Origin: JABMRP01 sp964444795
GTDB taxonomy: Bacteria > Planctomycetota > Planctomycetia > Pirellulales > Thermoguttaceae
Direction of reading: 5' to 3'
Length of the DNA stretch: 64,000 nucleotides
Assembly: GCA_964444795.1 (NCBI GenBank)
Contig: CAYUIQ010000005.1
Span: 1-64,000 of the forward strand
Shown here piece by piece: positions 1 to 8,310 of the stretch. The notes beneath the pieces are model-generated. The model had not been told where the DNA came from, did not search any database, and saw nothing but the letters and a program-made list of their open reading frames with translations. How positions within the stretch are numbered: the first letter of the stretch is position 1; the number at the start of each line of letters is the position of its first letter. A program made the translations under genes and the position numbers.

Positions 1-5
1 GTTTT

Positions 6-38
6 CTGGGGGCTCGCTGCGCTCGACCCCAGGCACCC
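6..38. repeat. Copy of a palindromic intergenic repeat, partial
   Basis: These 33 bases are identical to positions 51403-51435, which form the right half of a long hairpin. The left half would lie outside the window. The core reads CTCGACCCCAGGCACCC. Two identical copies about 51 kb apart in unrelated intergenic contexts indicate a dispersed repeat family. Confidence 0.75.
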
Positions 39-79
39 TCCACAAATCACCCTTTTTCAACGGGCTGCTAAACTCCCAC

Positions 80-478
80 TCACTCGCAGCCGCAGGCGGC
101 GGTGCAGGTATCGATCATGCCTCGTAGCGGATGCGGGATAAGGCAGAGGAATTTCAGCGGTCCGGGGCCCGTGTTGCGAAATTGGTGGGCAACTCCGGGC
201 GGAACGAATGCCACCGTGCCGGCATGCAAGGCGTGTTCGGTCGTATCCTCCAACACGGTCCCCGAGCCTTCCAAGACGAATACTTCGTGTTCGTGGCCGT
301 GCGTGTGTTTGGGAGTATGGCCGCCGGGATCGATCTCGAACTGCCGCATACTGAAGCTGGGTGCCCCGTCGGGTTCACCCACCAGGCAACGGATCCGACA
401 GCCGACGGCCCCGTCCATCTCAACCGGCATGGCTGCGATCTGTTCGTATTGCACGACTTTCATGGGTAAGGTTCTCAT
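80..478 (-). CDS. Cupin-domain protein
   Basis: A single-domain cupin of 132 aa, or 127 aa if translation starts at the second Met (position 463). The first cupin motif is visible as GGHTPKHTHGHEHEVFVLEG, with the His-x-His and Glu metal ligands correctly spaced. The second is VPPGVAHQFRNTG with the last His ligand. The protein therefore probably binds one divalent metal in a small beta-barrel. Substrate and reaction cannot be told from sequence; such proteins include isomerases, dioxygenases and metal or ligand sensors. The C-terminus ends in a Cys-rich tail (TCTAACGCE) that could add a metal site. There is no signal peptide, so it should be cytosolic. The first ATG overlaps the stop of an upstream 62-codon ORF as ATGA, which favours the longer start if that ORF is real. 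Confidence 0.85.
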   Translation of the reverse strand: MRTLPMKVVQYEQIAAMPVEMDGAVGCRIRCLVGEPDGAPSFSMRQFEIDPGGHTPKHTHGHEHEVFVLEGSGTVLEDTTEHALHAGTVAFVPPGVAHQFRNTGPGPLKFLCLIPHPLRGMIDTCTAACGCE

Positions 479-663
479 TGCCGGGGGGCCTCGCGTGAGT
501 TGGGTGTTCCGCGTTCTTTGTTACGAAAACTTTGCTCGATAACTTCGCTCCATGCGCGAAAAGACCCCGAGGTGACGACTCCCAGCGCCGATTCGGTCTC
601 CAACAAGGACACCTTTACAGCCGTCCGCCTCGAGGTCATGTCGCAATCAACTCGAAAGTCCAT
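475..663 (-). CDS. Possible small protein of unknown function upstream of the cupin gene
   Basis: A 62-codon ORF (start MDFRVDCDMTSRR) that I do not recognise. Two things argue for it. A close sigma70-type promoter match lies 16 bases upstream (679-706, minus strand). Its TGA stop also overlaps the first ATG of the cupin gene as ATGA, the usual sign of translational coupling. Against it, there is no clear Shine-Dalgarno sequence, and transcription would start only about 9 bases before the ATG, so it would be almost leaderless. No transmembrane segment or known motif is visible. It may instead be untranslated leader of the cupin mRNA. Confidence 0.35.
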   Translation of the reverse strand: MDFRVDCDMTSRRTAVKVSLLETESALGVVTSGSFRAWSEVIEQSFRNKERGTPNSREAPRQ

Positions 664-678
664 CGCAACTAAACGTCT

Positions 679-706
679 TCTATAACAGCCATGAATATTT
701 TGTCAA
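679..706 (-). promoter_or_regulatory. Sigma70-like promoter reading toward the cupin gene
   Basis: On the minus strand a perfect -35 TTGACA (701-706) is followed by 16 bases and a TATAGA -10 (679-684). It is one of the best promoter matches in the window, lies in the murD-cupin interval and points at the small ORF and cupin gene. Confidence 0.6.
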
Positions 707-841
707 GAGGACTTGCGCCTCCGCAGCGCAAATTCTCCCAGGTCGTCGCACTCGCGGCGCGTTCGATCCGTTCGTTTTGGTTTCCATGCTCTTCGCGGGA
801 ACGAGGTCACGCTGGCGCCCGCGCCCGTGACACCCGATCCA

Positions 842-2158
842 TCACTCTTGACTCGCGACGGGCGACAACCGGCCAACCATTGCGGCGAACTTCTCGCCCC
901 GATCGCGGTAGTTGCGAAACTGATCGGTACTGGCGCAGGCCGGCGATAGCAGAATCGCGTGGCCCGGACCGCTGCGCCGCCAACACCAATCGAGCGCTTC
1001 GGACATCGTTTCGACGCCGTTGGCCGGCAAATGGGCGTCGGTCGCGGCGAGACTCTCCAGAAGCCGGTCGCCGACGCTGCCGAAGAAAGCCGCGCCTCGA
1101 CACCGCCGGGCGATCGTCTCGGCCAATCGGTCCAGCGGTACCCCCTTGTCGGCGCCGCCGGCCAAAAGCCAGGGTGGATCATCCATCGTCTCCAGCGCGG
1201 CGATGGTCGATTCCGGCGTGGTCGCGGCCGTATCGTTGTAGATACACCGGCCGGCGATCTCGGCGATCTGCTCAAGCCGGCCCGGCAACGGTCGAAACGA
1301 CGCCAGCGCCCGTCGCGCGGCCGCCGGCGGGCATCCGGCGGCCATCGCCGCCGCCATCGCACAGGCCGCATTGGTCCGGTTATGCCTGCCCGGCACGGAA
1401 AGCGGGGGGACCTCCTCGGCCAAAGCGCAAGGGACCAGCCGGCCGCGGACCGCCGGGCGCCAAGTCGATACTTCGGCGTCCGACGTATTGAGAATGGCCG
1501 CGCTATCGGTCGACTGGCCGGTGAGGATCCGCTGTTTGGCAGCGACGTAATGCGCGTAATCGGGATGCCAGTCGAGGTGATTCGGCGAGCAGCCGGTGAT
1601 CACGGCTACCTCGGGCATGGAAACAGCGGGACCCAAACGAGCGAGTTGAAAGCTGCTCAGTTCCAACACCACGCGGTCGTTCGCTCGCATGGCGTCGAGT
1701 TGTTCGATCAGGCTGACCCCGATGTTGCCGCCAAGCCAGACCCGCCGTCCAGCCGCCCGCAACATTGCCGCGATCATTGCCGCGGTGGTCGACTTGCCGT
1801 TGGTGCCGGTTATGCCGACCACCGGCGCGGGACAGTGGGTCAAAAAGAGCTCGATTTCGGAAGTGACCCTAGCGCCCGCCTCCTCGGCGAGCTTGACCCA
1901 GGGGTCCGCGGGCCGGACCGCCGGATTGACGACCACGAGATCGGCACGGCGGAAATGTTCTTCGCGATGGCCGCCCAGGGCCAACGTGTCGATCGGCACT
2001 TCGCTCAGGTCGGCGAGCGAATCGGCCAGCGCCGTTTCGTCGGCCAGGTCGGTCACCGTCACCCGGGCGCCGCGCCGGGCCAACCACCGGGCCGCGGCCA
2101 CCCCGCCGCCAAAATGGCCCAAGCCCATTACCGTCACCCGCTTTCCATGCACTTCCAT
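842..2158 (-). CDS. murD: UDP-N-acetylmuramoylalanine--D-glutamate ligase (MurD)
   Basis: Adds D-glutamate to UDP-MurNAc-L-Ala with ATP in cytosolic peptidoglycan precursor synthesis. The 438-aa length matches typical MurD. Visible in order: a Rossmann-like N-terminal domain opening VTVMGLGHFGGGVAAARWL, the Mur-ligase P-loop GITGTNGKST, the central-domain SPNHLDWH motif, the GRHNRTNAACA region, and a C-terminal ligase domain with the NDTAATTPEST stretch. I chose the ATG at 2158 (MEVHGKRVTVMG); a GGAGG sits immediately before it, closer than usual. The open frame continues upstream across the antisense strand of uvrA, which I regard as spurious. The gene stands alone here, away from any other mur or division genes, and is divergent from uvrA. 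Confidence 0.95.
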   Translation of the reverse strand: MEVHGKRVTVMGLGHFGGGVAAARWLARRGARVTVTDLADETALADSLADLSEVPIDTLALGGHREEHFRRADLVVVNPAVRPADPWVKLAEEAGARVTSEIELFLTHCPAPVVGITGTNGKSTTAAMIAAMLRAAGRRVWLGGNIGVSLIEQLDAMRANDRVVLELSSFQLARLGPAVSMPEVAVITGCSPNHLDWHPDYAHYVAAKQRILTGQSTDSAAILNTSDAEVSTWRPAVRGRLVPCALAEEVPPLSVPGRHNRTNAACAMAAAMAAGCPPAAARRALASFRPLPGRLEQIAEIAGRCIYNDTAATTPESTIAALETMDDPPWLLAGGADKGVPLDRLAETIARRCRGAAFFGSVGDRLLESLAATDAHLPANGVETMSEALDWCWRRSGPGHAILLSPACASTDQFRNYRDRGEKFAAMVGRLSPVASQE

Positions 2159-2296
2159 GCCTCCAAGTAGATCGGCCCGTGTCACGGGTGGCAAGTGGGG
2201 GCGCGTGCGGACCAGCCGGCACTGGTCGCTGGGTCGGCCGTGTGATAAACTACAAGTTTCGCGACTTGTGATTCTGGCCAACAGGGAGACGACTCG

Positions 2297-5152
2297 TTGA
2301 CGGATGCGTCGAGGCACATCATTCTGCGGGGGGTCGAGGTCCACAATCTCAAGGGGATCGATCTCGACATACCCCATCACAAGCTGGTGGTCGTTTGCGG
2401 GCTCAGCGGCAGCGGCAAGAGCAGCCTGGCCCTGGATACCATCTATGCCGAGGGGCAACGCCGCTACGTCGAGACGTTCTCGGCCTATNNNNNNNNNNAG
2501 TTTCTCGAACGCTTGGAGAAACCGGCCGCCGAGCGCATCGACGGCATCCCTCCCGCCACGGCGGTGACGGGGAAGAATACCAGCCGGTCGAGCCGGTCGA
2601 CCGCGGGCACGGCCACCGAAATCGCCGACTACCTGCGGTTGCTCTACGCCAAGATCGGCGACGTGTTCTGCCGCAAGTGTGGACAGGCCGTGCGTCGCGA
2701 CGTGCCGCAAACGGTTGCCGAAGTGCTCACCGGCCTGGAGGAGGGTACTCGGTACATGGTGACCTTTCCGCTTCAAGCGGTCGAAAAAGACCGGCTGGAC
2801 GAAGTGGAAGCGAGCCTCAAGGAGGACGGTTTCTTTCGCGTCATCGCCGCCGGCCGTGTCGTTCAGCTCGACCAAGAGCCGCTGGCCGGACCGAACCGCG
2901 GCGAGGTGGAGGCGGACGGTCTGTTCGTCGTGGTCGATCGGCTTTCGGCCGGCGGCGCCGCGACCGAGCGCATTCGCGATTCCCTGGAAACGGCCTTCAG
3001 CAAGGGGCGGGGACGTTGTTGCGTCTTCGCCGAGAACGGCCATGCACTAGAACGGCCGGCGCATCGCCAGGGCATCGACACCGAAATCGACGGCCGCCGT
3101 TGGCGCCGCCTGGGGTTCAGCAGTCAACTTTTCTGCGACGATTGCCAAATCGAATATCCCACGCCCGAGCCGCGGTTGTTCAGTTTCAACAGCCCTCTGG
3201 GCGCGTGCGGGCGGTGCGAAGGGTTCGGCAATATCATCACCGTCGACATGGATTTGGTCGTGCCCGATCGGGGCAAGTCGCTGCGCGACGGGGCGATTGC
3301 TCCTTGGAACAGCCCGGCCTACGCCCACGAACTCGAAGAACTGCTGGCCCTGGCCGCCGACTTCGATCTGCCGGTGGACGTGCCGTTTTCCGATTTGACC
3401 GACGAGCAGTTGCGGCTGATCCAGCAAGGCGTGCCGCAACGGGAATTCGGCGGACTGGACGGCTTTTTCGCCTGGCTCGAACGTCGCAAGTACAAGATGC
3501 ACATCCGTGTCTTCCTCAGCCGATGGCGCAGCTATCGCATGTGCCCCGACTGCCAAGGCGCCCGATTGCGCGACGAGGCGCTGGCCACGCAGGTCGGTGG
3601 ACTGAATATCGCCGAGGTATCGCAACGAAAGATTCGCGACGCGGCCGAGTTCTTTCGCTCGCTTAAGTTGACCCCCTGGCAGAAGAAAGTCGGACGCATG
3701 ATGCTCGACCAGGTGCGGGCACGCCTGGGATACCTCGAAGCGGTCGGGCTCGACTACCTCACGCTCGACCGCACGGTCCGCACGCTCAGCGGCGGCGAAG
3801 CGCGGCGCGTGGCCCTCACCTCGGCCCTGGGGTCCAGCCTGGTCAACATGCTCTACGTGCTGGACGAACCGTCCATCGGCCTGCACCCCCGCGACATCGA
3901 TCGGCTCATCACCGCGGTCAATGACCTGCGCGACCGGGGGAATACGGTGGTCGTCGTCGAACACGAAGAGGCCATGCTTCGGGCGGCCCAGCAGATCATC
4001 GAAATCGGCCCCGGGGCGGGTGAGCGAGGCGGGCGCGTGGTCTTCCAGGGAACGCCGGCGGAAATGGAAGCCGAGCCCGAGAGTATCACCGGTGACTATC
4101 TCGCCGGACGCCGCGGCGTCGGAACCACGGGCCGGCGGCGACCGCCCAACCACGGCTGGATTCGACTGGCCGGCGCGCGGGGAAACAACCTGCAAAACAT
4201 CACCGTCGAGTTTCCCCTGGGATTGCTCTGCCTGGTGACCGGGGTGAGCGGGTCGGGGAAGAGCACGCTGATGCAAGACACGCTCTACCCGGCCTTGTGC
4301 CGACGGCTGCGAAAAGACGCCCCCAAGCCGTACGATCACGACGACGTCTACGGCGACGGTCAGATCGACGAAGTCGTGCTGGTCGATCAGAGCCCGATCG
4401 GCCGCTCGCCGCGATCCAATCCGGTGACTTACCTCAAGGCGTTCGACGAGATTCGGGCCGTGTTTGCCGAGACGGTCGAAGCGCGAACCCACAACTACAC
4501 GGCCGGCCATTTCAGCTTCAACGCCGACGGTGGCCGTTGCACGGCCTGCCGGGGCGACGGGCATATCCAGATCGACATGCAGTTTCTGGCCGATGTCTAC
4601 ATGCGCTGCAGCCAGTGTAACGGCACCCGATACCGGCCGGAGATTCTCGCCGTGAAGTATCGCGGACGCAGCATTGCCGACGTGCTGGAGATGACGGTTC
4701 GCCAGGCGTTTACCTTCTTCCGCGGCCGCCCGAAAGTGCAGGCCCGGCTCAAACGGCTCATCGACGTGGGACTCGATTACCTCCGCCTGGGGCAACCGGC
4801 CAACACGCTCTCCGGCGGGGAAGCCCAGCGGTTGAAGCTGGCCAGTTACATGTCGCGGGCCAAGCGGGGACGATGTCTGTTCCTGCTCGACGAGCCGACC
4901 ACGGGACTTCACTTCTTCGATATCGTACAATTACTGGACTGCTTCGACGCCCTGTTGGCCGTGGGCCATTCGCTGATCGTCGTGGAACACAACCTGCAAA
5001 TGATCAAGTCGGCCGACTACCTGATCGACCTCGGTCCCGGCGCCGCCGACGAAGGGGGCCGGATCGTCGCCCAGGGGACGCCCGAGATGGTGTCGCGAGC
5101 CGAAGGGTCCATCACCGGGCGGTTTTTGGAGAAGGTGTTGAGGGAGGAATAA
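2297..5152 (+). CDS. uvrA: Excinuclease ABC subunit A (UvrA), with an internal assembly gap
   Basis: The DNA-damage recognition ATPase of nucleotide excision repair, cytosolic, partner of UvrB. It carries two ABC modules: a first Walker [11 protein letters not shown] (Lys41), two LSGGEA signature motifs, and a second Walker [11 protein letters not shown]. Zinc-binding cysteines are present in FCDDC...CGRC and again in CTAC...CSQC, as in UvrA. The 951-aa length is normal. The start is TTG at 2297, supported by AGGGAGA six bases upstream; no better ATG fits. Ten N bases at 2489-2498 replace what should be about ARQ in the conserved [17 protein letters not shown] stretch, so the translation has four unknown residues where three are expected. 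The ThiF-like gene follows 4 bases after the stop. Confidence 0.95.
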   Translation: MTDASRHIILRGVEVHNLKGIDLDIPHHKLVVVCGLSGSGKSSLALDTIYAEGQRRYVETFSAYXXXXFLERLEKPAAERIDGIPPATAVTGKNTSRSSRSTAGTATEIADYLRLLYAKIGDVFCRKCGQAVRRDVPQTVAEVLTGLEEGTRYMVTFPLQAVEKDRLDEVEASLKEDGFFRVIAAGRVVQLDQEPLAGPNRGEVEADGLFVVVDRLSAGGAATERIRDSLETAFSKGRGRCCVFAENGHALERPAHRQGIDTEIDGRRWRRLGFSSQLFCDDCQIEYPTPEPRLFSFNSPLGACGRCEGFGNIITVDMDLVVPDRGKSLRDGAIAPWNSPAYAHELEELLALAADFDLPVDVPFSDLTDEQLRLIQQGVPQREFGGLDGFFAWLERRKYKMHIRVFLSRWRSYRMCPDCQGARLRDEALATQVGGLNIAEVSQRKIRDAAEFFRSLKLTPWQKKVGRMMLDQVRARLGYLEAVGLDYLTLDRTVRTLSGGEARRVALTSALGSSLVNMLYVLDEPSIGLHPRDIDRLITAVNDLRDRGNTVVVVEHEEAMLRAAQQIIEIGPGAGERGGRVVFQGTPAEMEAEPESITGDYLAGRRGVGTTGRRRPPNHGWIRLAGARGNNLQNITVEFPLGLLCLVTGVSGSGKSTLMQDTLYPALCRRLRKDAPKPYDHDDVYGDGQIDEVVLVDQSPIGRSPRSNPVTYLKAFDEIRAVFAETVEARTHNYTAGHFSFNADGGRCTACRGDGHIQIDMQFLADVYMRCSQCNGTRYRPEILAVKYRGRSIADVLEMTVRQAFTFFRGRPKVQARLKRLIDVGLDYLRLGQPANTLSGGEAQRLKLASYMSRAKRGRCLFLLDEPTTGLHFFDIVQLLDCFDALLAVGHSLIVVEHNLQMIKSADYLIDLGPGAADEGGRIVAQGTPEMVSRAEGSITGRFLEKVLREE
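2489..2498. other. Assembly gap of 10 N within uvrA
   Basis: Ten undetermined bases. By family conservation (SAYARQFL) the true missing length is more likely 8 bases, so the N count looks like a placeholder that happens to keep the reading frame. Confidence 0.9.
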
Positions 5153-5156
5153 ACCC

Positions 5157-6188
5157 ATGACCGATCTCTCGCGTTACGTTCGTCAGATGCGGTATCCGCC
5201 GTTGGGGGAAGAAGGACAGCAGCGGCTGGCCGGCAGCGCGGTGTTGGTTTGTGGGTGCGGGGCGCTGGGGAGCGTGTTGGCCAATACGCTGGTGCGAGGC
5301 GGCGTGGGCCGGGTGCGAATCGTTGATCGGGATTTCGTCGAAACCAGCAACCTGCAGCGGCAGGTGTTGTTTGATGAAAACGACGTGGCCGCCGGGTTGC
5401 CCAAGGCGGCCGCGGCCGCGGAAAAACTCCGCGCGATCAACTCCGAGATCGAAATCGAAGCGATCGTCGCCGACGTCGACCATACGAACATCGAGTCGCT
5501 TTGCGAGGGCGTCGATGCGATCGTCGACGGAACCGACAACTTCGAAACGCGATTCCTGCTCAACGACGCGGCCGTGAAGCTCGGCCTGCCTTGGGTTTAC
5601 GGCGGCTGTGTCGGCGCCGAAGGGCAGTCGATGTCGATCCTGCCCGGGGAGACCGCCTGCCTGCGGTGTTTGATGAACGAATGCCCCCCACCGGGAACCA
5701 CGCCGACCTGTGACACGGCCGGCATTTTGGGCCCGATCGTCAACGTTATCGCGTCGATTCAGGCGATCGAAGCGATCAAGATCCTCAGCGGCCATCGGGA
5801 CGCCGTTTCGCGCATGCTGACGGTCGTCGAGATGTGGGACAACCGCATCCATCAGATCGACGTCGGCGCCTTGCGCGATCAGGTCGAGTGTCCGACGTGC
5901 AAGGGGGGGGAGTTTCCCTGGCTCTCGGGCAAGGCGGGCAGCCACACGGCCGTGCTCTGCGGCCGCAACGCCGTGCAGTTGACGCATCCCGGCCAGCCGC
6001 GGCTTGCCCTGGACGATCTGGCCCAGCAGCTTGCCGGCATAGGCAAAGTGACCCGAAACGCGTTCCTGCTGCGATTGGAAGTGGACGACTACCAACTCAC
6101 CGTCTTCCCCGACGGCCGCGCCATTATCGGCGGCACCGACGACGTCCCCACCGCAAGAACCGTCTACGCGAAATACATCGGCGCGTAG
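5157..6188 (+). CDS. ThiF/MoeB/HesA-family E1-like adenylyltransferase
   Basis: Predicted to adenylate the C-terminal Gly-Gly of a small sulfur-carrier protein (ThiS- or MoaD-like), for thiamine, molybdopterin or another sulfur pathway. The 343-aa protein has the Rossmann ATP site VLVCGCGALGSVLANTLVRG, DRDFVETSNLQRQ with the adenylation Arg, and DGTDNFETRFLLND. It also has paired zinc cysteines CLRC and CPTC, and TCDTAGILGPIV, which contains the usual catalytic-Cys segment. After about residue 250 there is an extra ubiquitin-like or rhodanese-position domain that is not a clear rhodanese. It starts 4 bases after uvrA and is probably cotranscribed. No carrier protein gene lies nearby, so MoeB versus ThiF cannot be decided. 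Confidence 0.88.
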   Translation: MTDLSRYVRQMRYPPLGEEGQQRLAGSAVLVCGCGALGSVLANTLVRGGVGRVRIVDRDFVETSNLQRQVLFDENDVAAGLPKAAAAAEKLRAINSEIEIEAIVADVDHTNIESLCEGVDAIVDGTDNFETRFLLNDAAVKLGLPWVYGGCVGAEGQSMSILPGETACLRCLMNECPPPGTTPTCDTAGILGPIVNVIASIQAIEAIKILSGHRDAVSRMLTVVEMWDNRIHQIDVGALRDQVECPTCKGGEFPWLSGKAGSHTAVLCGRNAVQLTHPGQPRLALDDLAQQLAGIGKVTRNAFLLRLEVDDYQLTVFPDGRAIIGGTDDVPTARTVYAKYIGA

Positions 6189-6320
6189 CGGTCCGTTACG
6201 CTCTCTCCCACGACGGTTGAGAATATCCTGAACGTCGCTTCTCGTCACGATGGCGTTCCGAAAGCCGGCCGATGGCTCGACAAGCGTGTCATTTGCGAGT
6301 ACCTTTAGGTGGGGAAAGCG

Positions 6321-8240
6321 ATGTCCAGCCCTCGGTTTTCTTTGGAGCCTGCTAGCATGTGTATCTCGAAGAACCTGCTACGGATCGGCTTGTGTGTCGT
6401 GCTCACCGCGTTTTGCGCGGCAGATCAAACATGCGTGGCGGAAACCTCGGCCGGCAAGCATTACCATGTCTCCGTGAACGGCCACGATACGAACGACGGT
6501 TCGGCGTCCCGACCCCTGCGAACGATATCCGCCGCGGCTGAACTGGCGCGGCCCGGCGACGTGATTACCGTACGTGCGGGAGTTTACCGCGAGCGGATCA
6601 ACCCGCCGCGCGGGGGAACGTCCGACGCCAAGCGGATCGTCTACCAGGCCGCGACGGGCGAGAAGGTTGCGATCAAGGGATCGGAAGTGATTAAAACCTG
6701 GCAGAAGGTGAACCGCGACACCTGGAAGGTCACCATCGGCAACCGGTTCTTCGGCGACTTCAATCCGTACGGCGACCGGATTCGCGGTGACTGGTTCAAC
6801 GCCAAGGGACGCGAGCACCATACCGGTGCGGTCTACCTGAATGGCCACTGGCTGACCGAAGCGGCCAAACTGGATGACGTGCATCGGCCAACCGGCGACA
6901 CACCTCGCTGGTTTGCCAAGGTGGACGAGGACGACACGACGATCTGGGCGCAGTTCAAGGGCGTCGATCCCAACAAAGCCGGGGTAGAGATCAACGTTCG
7001 GCGGACGGTGTTTTACCCGGAACATCCGGGGATCAACTACATCACCGTGCGCGGGTTCACGCTGGAGCACGCCGCCACGCCCTGGGCGCCGCCCACGGCC
7101 GAGCAAATCGGCCTGATCGGCACGCATTGGTCCAAGGGGTGGATCATCGAAAACAACACGATCCGATACTCGACCTGCACGGGCGTAACGCTCGGCAAGC
7201 ACGGTGACGAGTTCGACAATACCTCGGCCAACACCGCCGAGGGTTATGTCAAAACCATTGAACGCGCGCTGGCGCGCGGCTGGTCGAAAGACAACATCGG
7301 CCACCATGTCGTCCGCAACAACCATATTTCGCACTGCGAACAGGCGGGGATCGTCGGCTCGATGGGCGCCGTGTTCTGCACCGTCACCGGCAACACGATC
7401 CACGACATTAACGTTCGCGGATTGTTCGGCGGGGCCGAAATGGCCGGGATCAAGTTCCACGGCGCAATCGACACCATCATCAGCCACAACCACGTCCACC
7501 ATTGCGGCGGCCTGGGAGGCATCTGGCTGGACTGGATGGCCCAAGGCACGCGAGTTACCGGCAATCTGTTGCACGACAACTCGCCACAGGACTTGTTTAT
7601 GGAGGTGAATCACGGACCGTTCTTGGTGGATAACAACCTGTTTCTCTCCCCACGTTTCTTGCGTGACTGGTCCCAGGGCGGGGCCTACGTCCACAATCTC
7701 TCGACGGGTGACGTCGAAATCAGGCCCCAGGGTCGCAAAACACCTTTCCACAAACCGCACTCGACCGAAGTGGCGGGGCTTCAGAGTATTCCCGGCGGTG
7801 ACGACCGGTTTTACAGCAACATCTTCATCGGCCATCCCGGCCTGCTGTCCGCGTACGATAGGTTCGGCGACTCAATCCACGCCGAGGGCAATGTCTTTCT
7901 CATGGGGGCCAAGCCGTCGAAGCAGGAGCCCCGTCCGCTCGAACAGCCGAAGTTCAATCCCGGCGTTGCATTGGTGGCAAAGCCCGACGGCGTGTATCTA
8001 CGGATCACGCTCGACGAATCATGGGCCGAGCGTCGGCGCCCATTGGTCACCACGAGACTGCTCGGCAAGGCGAAGATTCCTCAGGTACCCTATGAACAGC
8101 CCGACGGCTCGCCTTACCACCTCGATGCCGATTACTTCGGCAACAAGCGAAACGCCGCCAACCCCTTCCCCGGTCCCTTCGAGTTACCCGAGGGCAATGA
8201 GGAAATGTTGAAGGTCTGGCCCGTGGCTCCGCGGCGATAA
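6321..8240 (+). CDS. Secreted right-handed parallel beta-helix protein
   Basis: A large exported protein with a lipid-free signal peptide (MCISKNLLRIGLCVVLTA in the mature frame), then a DUF1565-like opening YHVSVNGHDTNDGSASRPLR that is typical of parallel beta-helix polysaccharide-active proteins. The middle contains many short repeated strands with Asn/His ladders (WIIENNTIRYSTCTGVTLG, VVRNNHISHCEQAGIVG, ISHNHVHHCGGLGGIW), as in pectate-lyase-like and alginate-lyase-like folds. It probably binds or cleaves a plant or algal polysaccharide at the cell surface; no catalytic residue can be assigned with confidence. The ATG at 6321 has a GGTGGGGA upstream; the ATG at 6357 would place Met right at the signal peptide and is a good alternative. 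It lies directly upstream of a sugar-type permease gene. Confidence 0.85.
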   Translation: MSSPRFSLEPASMCISKNLLRIGLCVVLTAFCAADQTCVAETSAGKHYHVSVNGHDTNDGSASRPLRTISAAAELARPGDVITVRAGVYRERINPPRGGTSDAKRIVYQAATGEKVAIKGSEVIKTWQKVNRDTWKVTIGNRFFGDFNPYGDRIRGDWFNAKGREHHTGAVYLNGHWLTEAAKLDDVHRPTGDTPRWFAKVDEDDTTIWAQFKGVDPNKAGVEINVRRTVFYPEHPGINYITVRGFTLEHAATPWAPPTAEQIGLIGTHWSKGWIIENNTIRYSTCTGVTLGKHGDEFDNTSANTAEGYVKTIERALARGWSKDNIGHHVVRNNHISHCEQAGIVGSMGAVFCTVTGNTIHDINVRGLFGGAEMAGIKFHGAIDTIISHNHVHHCGGLGGIWLDWMAQGTRVTGNLLHDNSPQDLFMEVNHGPFLVDNNLFLSPRFLRDWSQGGAYVHNLSTGDVEIRPQGRKTPFHKPHSTEVAGLQSIPGGDDRFYSNIFIGHPGLLSAYDRFGDSIHAEGNVFLMGAKPSKQEPRPLEQPKFNPGVALVAKPDGVYLRITLDESWAERRRPLVTTRLLGKAKIPQVPYEQPDGSPYHLDADYFGNKRNAANPFPGPFELPEGNEEMLKVWPVAPRR

Positions 8241-8310
8241 GCCGGCTGCCACGTGCCGAAATGAAATCGGCGCCTTACCGTTTCAAAACCGACTGACGAG
8301 GAGAGCTCTT

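Noticed and set aside
842..3043. A 733-codon minus-strand frame extending murD upstream through uvrA antisense
   Set aside because: The extra part has no protein-like features and lies opposite uvrA; the murD start at 2158 gives the family's usual length.
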